Shown here: piece by piece, positions 58,530 through 64,000 of the stretch | How positions within the stretch are numbered: position 1 is the first letter of the stretch | Layout: each line of letters opens with the position of its first letter | DNA from: Magnolia sinica | Taxonomy: Eukaryota; Streptophyta; Magnoliopsida; Magnoliales; Magnoliaceae | Length of the DNA: 64,000 nucleotides | Assembly: GCF_029962835.1 (NCBI RefSeq) | Contig: NC_080588.1 | Span: 16,696,001-16,760,000, forward strand | Reading direction: 5' to 3' | Made by a program: the position numbers and the translations under genes | The notes under the pieces: generated by a model | The model's input: the letters and a program-made list of their open reading frames with translations, nothing else | The model's database searches: none | Told to the model about the DNA's origin: nothing

Positions 58530-59240
58530 AAGTTGCGCCTTCCTTTTTGCTCACATTTCTTGGGTCAAGCGATCGATCCTTGCCTTCTTGCTCGACACAT
58601 CTTTTGCCAGCTTAGCTTGTGCCACCTTACCGGTGCTTAGAATCCCCTTGGTCATCACAAAGATGACGTCGTTCTTTTGAGGAATATCACTTTTCATTGG
58701 CTTGAGAGATTTCTTTCCCATCATGAATAAGACTATAGGCGTTAGTAAGCCCACAATACTGCAACAAATACCAGACGTCCACAGACGGCCAAGTAGGAGA
58801 TGACAAGCTCTTATTAGGATGAAGTTACACCATACCAACTTGGTTTAATATTGCCCTAAAGAGTAAGCCACTATGGAGTGATGGGTTACTCGCATGATCT
58901 CACTGCTTGTTTTGGCAACTCGGTGGGGATTTGGGTACTCTTTTGCAAGTAGCTGCAAGTGATCAACCATTTTCCCTGAAATGAGGTTCAAATTATTGTT
59001 ATTACCCGTCACGGTTTGGGCGAATGGCTTGGGCTGTGGGTTTGCTCCTCATAGACACGTGTTCGATTCCCCTCTCCGTGGATTACTCGATGCACATGGT
59101 TGGTGGGTGATTGCGTGAATCTGCAGGCAATAGCCTTGGCTCAAAAGGGGGGTGAGGACACCCCGTCGTCATTAAAAAAGTATTGTTGTTGTCAATGATG
59201 ACCTTGATGGCTTTTCCTCACATATTCCCTATGTGTGGAA
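58530..59240 (-). pseudogene. Ty3/gypsy protease fragment, split by a SINE
   Basis: The minus strand reads IIDNNNLNLISGKMVDHLQL, then EYPNPHRVAKTSSEIMRVTH and, further on, CHLLLGRLW and MMGKKSLKPMKSDI. These are the chromovirus-type protease and protease-RT linker blocks ('IDGGS..N..S..MV..L', 'LLGRPW'). The active site is decayed. No LTR or other pol domain adjoins it. The SINE at 59004-59180 sits inside the active-site region. Confidence 0.7.
59004..59180 (+). mobile_element. tRNA-derived SINE
   Basis: A 177-bp body has a polymerase III A-box-like TGGCTTGGGCTG (59025-59036) and B box TGTTCGATTCC (59060-59070). It ends in an A-rich tail and is flanked by TATTGTTATT (58994-59003) and TATTGTTGTT (59181-59190), a 9/10 duplication. 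The B box spacing fits a tRNA-like head. It is non-coding and moved by LINE machinery. I cannot name the SINE family. Confidence 0.8.
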
Positions 59241-60115
59241 GACATTGGTATGCAACCGGTCTTCATTAGTGGTCATTTGGATGCCTGTAATTGAGAAGTG
59301 ACTTACAGGTGGTGTTTGGGGGAGGAAATTCACTAGTTCAAATCTGAACAGTTTTGGTCCCCACTGGAAGCCTAAAAAGCTCAAATTTGAACGATTTTGG
59401 TCCTTAGTTCTCCTCATCTACTTCCAGGACAATTGGACAGTGGTCGGAGACTGTTCTCGGAGGACCCCTCTGCATAACCAACGGGAAGTGCTCCACCCAA
59501 TTAGAAGAGACCAAAAAGCTGTCGAGCTTGGACATAGGAGCTCATTCCTGCCCATTTGTCTAGATGAATCTCTCATCTCCTATAGGAATGTTTGCCAGTT
59601 TGTTCTCATCCACAGAATTGGAGAAGCCCCACATGCTCTAAGTGAACTCCCCCCCCCCCCCGGAATTCAACTTCTTGAACAAAAATCTTAAGTACATTGA
59701 AATCTCTCCCTAAGCACCACGAACTTGCCACCTGCACCTAATGAAGTTTGGTTCCTCCCAGAAGTAAAGCATTGAATTGTGTGGTTAGGACCCTAGATTG
59801 CCCAAGAAGACCCACCACTGAAAACCCAATGTTGAATCCCTTGAGAGCACGAAGATAGAGTAATTTTTGCTCCACTAGTTCTTCCAAACCTTCGAGTCCC
59901 AAATGACCATCGTGCCCCAACACTACCGACTGCATTTGGCGACACCCACTCCTTATCCTTCCCCAAAGAGAGTTGGTCATTGCCAGATGCACCAATTGAA
60001 GCTTAGTCTCCTACAACACAATTAGTTGCGGTTTGGAGCGACAACATATATCTTTAATATGGATCCTTTTATCCCGACACCTTAAGCACCTCATGTTCAA
60101 GCATGGAAGCTTCAT
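59241..60115 (-). pseudogene. L1-type LINE endonuclease (broken)
   Basis: From ATG 60115 the minus strand reads MKLPCLNMRCLRCRDKRIHI, then LIVL, ETKLQLVHLAMTNSLWGR, a GDFNV block, KLDSFLVSSNWVEHFPLVMQ and VSDHCPIVLE. These are the N-terminal, catalytic GDFN and SDHCPI motifs of the apurinic-type endonuclease of plant L1 LINEs, which nicks target DNA. Frames shift several times. The reverse transcriptase that should follow (towards lower coordinates) is missing, so the copy is truncated at its 3' side. Confidence 0.85.
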
Positions 60116-61147
60116 TGGACCACTAGAGTTGCTCCTTTCCCTTTCTTCGCACCTCTGGATGATGCACTTGAGTAATAGTTAATTGACAACTTGAGTCTTG
60201 CTAGTTCTCTTCTCCCCTTCACAATCTTTTGGGTCTTCCCTTAGTTCCCCTTTCAAGACTTTAGAGCTCTTCTTTCTTGTACAAATTGGAACAAAGCTAT
60301 GTAGTCTTCATCGCAGTCACCAAACGATATGCTAACCATTCTGTTGAACTATCATATTCCTTCCTTTATCCATTTCTCCACCTTGCAAGCCAAGATATGG
60401 TCCATTTCCTCCTTAGCAAGCAACACTTATCGCTTTCAAGACATCTCTTGCTGGTGCTCGGGTCCGTTATGAGGCATCTCACTTCTTTAAGGGGAGAGAT
60501 GTTCAACACATCCAGGAACATCCTTTCCTCAATCTGAATAACAATTCCCATTGCTCCCTCGCTGTTGGGGGCACACGGGGGACATCATTCACAAGCACCA
60601 AAGCCAACTCTCGCCCTACATGAGTCTCCTCCCCCAAAGAGATGTTGACCGAAGACCTGCTCTGAAGAGTGTTGATCCTTAGAAAGGATAAGAGAGGAAC
60701 CCTTGTTGCCACTCGATAAGCTTCACGAGAGAGGGGGGGCCTTAAGCTTTGGCACACCTCTGGAATCACGAGCACACCCTTCCGCTGTTATGAGAGTTTG
60801 AGGATCAAAAGACACTTAAAATAAGATAATTCTCCTCGAATGTGAGAGCAGGCGCAACATGTGTTGTCTCGAGAGACCTTTGTAGGTCTCTAGTGCTGCT
60901 GGTGTAGCCCCTACCCTACATGTGCTCTCCAACACTTCCAACCTCCCTAAACTCCACTTGTCTCTTAAGCTACCGTCAACGCTTTATGCATGCTCTGAGC
61001 CATATCCCTCTCCACTGACACCGAGCCACCCCCTATCCACGACATGTCGAAGGCATGCTCCCTCTCCACCACTTGACATTGTCCCATCAGTTTGACAGCA
61101 ATCTTCTAATGCCAACTCCCCCAAAATAATAATAATAATAATAATAA

Positions 61148-61192
<45 letters not shown>

Positions 61193-61880
61193 ATAAAATA
61201 AATGTATCGCCATCTTTGCCTCCATGTATCCACCTACCACTACTACATTGCTCGATCAAGGGCACATAGTAGACCCCTCTTTCAGTAGTTTGCCGGAACA
61301 CTCACTGCATGCTCCATCATCCCTCTTCACCTCTCCCAAGCTTGCTATTGACAGAGCGCATTTACCGACCCCCCATTTGTGCTCCATGGATTTGCCCACC
61401 TCGTCCCCTTTCTCCTCCTAAATTATACTGATTTAAGTGTTCACATCCCCGGCTTCGATATCAATTCTCTCTGGGTTTGTGATTGATTTCGTCTTCCAAA
61501 CATGGATCTTGCCACCCTTAAAGCCTCCTAGGCTTCCATCGCCGGATTAATAGCCACCAGCTCTCCAATGCTAAGCCAACCACCATCAGAGCTTCCCGAA
61601 CCAGGGCTCTAGAGTTAGCTCCCATAGTTGAATCCAAAGATTTTTTCGTGCCGAATGACGACCAATCCCTTCGCTAGCAAATAGACCCACCATGTTGTCG
61701 TTGATTAGCGCCCTTGTTATGATGACTCTATCCAAGTTCCTGTCCGGCCTCATGGTGATTGCACTTCCTTGTCGCTCAAAGGCCCGAGGATGCAGCCTTC
61801 CTTCTCGATGCTACTGCTTGATGCAAGCCATTCTCCCATCTTCGGTGTCAAGTGACCTCTCTTAAAGGTTGCAGCCAGGC
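60116..61880 (-). pseudogene. LINE ORF1 and upstream region
   Basis: Minus-strand sequence upstream of the endonuclease reads GGWLSIGELVAINPAMEA and VARSMFGRRNQS near 61490-61590. This resembles the DUF4283-like tail of plant LINE ORF1 proteins ('GG...ID..T..M..L.WARILV'). The remaining sequence is degenerate and no zinc knuckle was secured. An AT/AAT microsatellite (61127-61200) interrupts it. The position next to the endonuclease supports the call. Confidence 0.55.
61127..61203. repeat. AAT/AT/AAAT compound microsatellite
   Basis: (AAT)n, then AAAT, then a 36-base (AT)n, then (AAAAT)n. It lies within the LINE ORF1 region and probably expanded after insertion. Confidence 0.9.
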
Positions 61881-62269
61881 TCCATTGGAGGGCCAATCAA
61901 GCATTCTCCACCACACAAGGATGGATACCTACCTATTGCCAATGTTCGAAAGATCGGTATTGCGCAATGTATCGCACCCTTGGGATACAAATACGTATCG
62001 GTTATCACACGGGATATATCATTGGTATTGCGTAATTTATCGCATTTTTTGGGAAACATTGGGAAAATGGTTGAATTTTTCAATGAAACTTCAGGAATTA
62101 TTAAAAAAGACCTTAATACACATTTTTAAATCATAAAATCTCACAAAAGAAGTGCATATAATAGGTTTTCTTTGCATAGGGTCCAAAGCTATGTGTTGTT
62201 CGATTGAACTAGGACAACTATATTGAAATATGATGCATAATGGACAACTAATATGCCCTGAAAAAAATG
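61881..62269. other. Unassigned region with TATCG-rich patch
   Basis: A patch at 61940-62060 is dense in GGTATTGCG, ACGTATCGG and TATCGCA words, and an AT-rich tail follows. It looks like a fragment of a dispersed noncoding repeat; no terminal repeats or coding sequence were found. Confidence 0.4.
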
Positions 62270-62530
62270 GATGGACAGAGTGGATTTCTCACAAACATCA
62301 TGGTGGGCCCCACCACGAGCCCCACAGGACCATGAGGGAGATTCAGATCTCATGTGGACCAAACCACAGGAAACAATGGTTCTTGAACGCCCACCACTAA
62401 AAACTTCTAGGGTCGCAACGAGGGTGGACCCTAACTATGGGCGCTGCCATGATGTATGGATTGTATCCATACCATCCATCCATTTTAAGAGATCATTTTA
62501 GAGCATGAGCCAGAGAACGATGTGCGTGGG
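62270..62530. mobile_element. Foldback/MITE fragments
   Basis: Partial arms and body of family 1: GGACAGAGTGGATTTCTC ... CATCATGGTGGGCCCCACC, and later TCCATCCATTTTAAGAGATC. Two truncated units appear fused, so ends could not be assigned. Confidence 0.55.
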
Positions 62531-62539
62531 ACCCTGATT

Positions 62540-62942
62540 GTGGCCCCACGCATTATGTATGTGTTGTATCTACACCATCCATCCATTTGGAGAGACTATT
62601 TTAGGGCCCGAGCCAAAGAATGAGGCCGATCCAATACTCAAGTGGACCCTACCACAGAAAACAGTGGGGACAATGATGCCCACCGTTGAAACTTTAAACC
62701 ACTTTTGTGGGGCCCACCATGATGTTTATTTGAGATCTAACCTATTCGAAGGGAACACACAAATATCAACTTGATCGAAAACTGCTGCAGCCCTCACAAA
62801 GTTTTTAATGGTAGGTGTTCAATCCCCATTGTTTTGTGTGGTGGGGTCCACTTGAGCTTGGGATTTGACACATTATTTGTCTCATGATCTAAAATAATCT
62901 CTCCCAATGGATGGACAATACATACATCAATGCGGGTCCCAC
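62540..62942. mobile_element. Foldback/MITE unit (family 1)
   Basis: The left arm (GTGGCCCCACGCATTATG ... ATCCATTTGGAGAGACTATT) mirrors the right arm (AATAATCTCTCCCAATGGAT ... CATCAATGCGGGTCCCACC), with about 10 bases missing from the right arm. The body has the family's GGGGCCCACCATGATGTTTA centre. Confidence 0.72.
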
Positions 62943-63049
62943 CGTAAGGGCTGCACCATCTTAAGTGCAGCCAATCACATAGAATCCACACTCCTTATGG
63001 GCGCAGGTTAGGTGGTTACATGGGTAACAACTTAGTGGGTGTTACCCTT

Positions 63050-63485
63050 ACTGTAGGGCCCACCATGATGATATGTTGTATATCCACTTCTTCCATTCAT
63101 TTTTTCAACCCATTTTCGGACGTTGTTCCAAACATTAAGTACAGCCAAATTTTAGGTGGACCACAACACATGAAACAGTGATGATTGAACGTTCACTATT
63201 AAAGGCATATGAAGGCCCACTTTAAGTAGATTGCTAATGTTTATTTGTCATCCAACCCGTTGATAAGATCAACCAGAAGTGGATGAAGGGAATATACAAA
63301 GATGAGCTTAACCCAAAACTTTCGTGGCCTATAAAATGCTTTTAATGGTCATTCACCAATTTTTCTGGTGTGGTCCACCTGAGATTGGGATCTACTGAAG
63401 TTTTGGCATAATGTCCTTAAATGACATAAAAAACCGGATGGACGGCCTGGATAAAACATATAGATCAAGGTGGACCCCACAGAGC
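63050..63485. mobile_element. Foldback/MITE unit (divergent family 1)
   Basis: The left arm CTGTAGGGCCCACCATGATG is mirrored by GATCAAGGTGGACCCCACAG at the right end. The inner arms (ATTCATTTTTTCAACCC / AAAAAACCGGATGGACGGCC) are weaker. The body keeps the family's GATAAGATCA and CTTTTAATGGTCATTCA segments. Confidence 0.68.
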
Positions 63486-63572
63486 CCGTTTGTAAAGGAA
63501 GCGAATTAGCTGTTGTACCGCACACTAGCGACCTCGCTGGTGTATGTACGTACGAATGATAGAAAGAGGATC

Positions 63573-64000
63573 AAAGCTCTGTGGGCCCCACCATGATGTA
63601 TTTATTATATCTACATCGACCATCCATTTGGCGAGATCATTTTAGGGCATGTAATAAAAAATGAGTCATATACAAAGCTCAAGTGGACCACATTACAAAT
63701 AGCAGCAGGATAATGATTCCCACCGTTAAAACATTCGTAGGGCCCACTGTAATGTTTTCTCCATCCAATCTATTCATAAGGCCACACAAACATGGATGAA
63801 GAGAAAAAATAAATATCAGATTGATTGAAAACTTCTGCGACCCCAAGAACGTTTTAATGGTAAACGTTCAATCTTCCACTACTTTCTGCGGTGTGGTCCA
63901 CTTGATCTTTGGATCTGTCTTATTTTTGGGCTCAAACCTTGGAACGATCTCGCAAAATGGACGAACGGTTTGGATATAACACGTACCTCATGGTGGGGCC
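63573..64000. mobile_element. Foldback/MITE unit (family 1), reaching the window end
   Basis: The left arm AAAGCTCTGTGGGCCCCACC ... CCATCCATTTGGCGAGATCA is mirrored by GATCTCGCAAAATGGACGAA ... CATGGTGGGGCC at the last base. The inverted arms exceed 65 bp. The outermost bases of the right arm lie beyond the window. Confidence 0.78.

Noticed and set aside
59738..59995. Standalone 85-codon minus-strand protein
   Set aside because: It overlaps the LINE endonuclease reading and its conserved words belong to that domain.

Overview
This is plant nuclear DNA from a transposon-rich angiosperm genome. Almost every recognisable reading frame belongs to a plant LTR retrotransposon or LINE, and most are broken by stops and frameshifts. 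No rRNA, tRNA or organelle genes and no bacterial-style operons are visible. The dispersed 'GGGCCCACCATGATGTAT' foldback repeat reminds me of magnoliid sequence, but that is a weak memory-based impression.

The main structure is a Russian-doll nest between about 11.1 and 57.1 kb. From outside in: (0) a foldback/MITE element split into 11099-11329 and 56876-57065; (1) element B, 11330-56870, minus strand, a gag-only LTR element with target-site duplication (TSD) CTTAT; (2) element A, 13025-55007, plus strand, an Athila-type Ty3/gypsy element with TSD GTCGG; (3) element E, 18483-53440, minus strand, a 5'-truncated Tekay/Del-type chromovirus; (4) element C, 20382-49702, minus strand, a Tat/Ogre/Retand-type element with TSD ACATC, dual RNase H and an antisense gene cassette; (5) element D, 27659-38876, plus strand, a chromovirus derivative with 5.4-kb LTRs around only 394 bp, TSD CGATG. 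LTR-pair similarity, judged by eye on short samples, falls from D to C and A to B, as the nesting order predicts.

Left of the nest (1-9150) is a minus-strand Ty1/copia element whose 3' part runs off the left edge. It is interrupted by a 4.0-kb solo LTR (269-4282) of the D/E chromovirus family. From 9240 to 11329 there is AT-rich unassigned DNA followed by foldback elements.

Right of the nest, about 270 bp beyond the split foldback element, is the only candidate host-gene sequence. It is a CT-rich leader, an ATG at 57340 and a short exon ending at a GT donor, preceded by a G-box palindrome. Downstream lie a Ty3/gypsy protease fragment with a SINE inserted in it (58530-59240), the 5' part of a minus-strand L1-type LINE (59240-61880), and a cluster of foldback elements up to the window end.

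No gene system works together here beyond the transposons themselves. The most unusual items are the intact nest with four verified TSDs, the giant-LTR element D, the antisense plant-mobile-domain and DUF7745-like cassette of element C, and an inverted-plus-direct duplication in the reverse transcriptase of element A.
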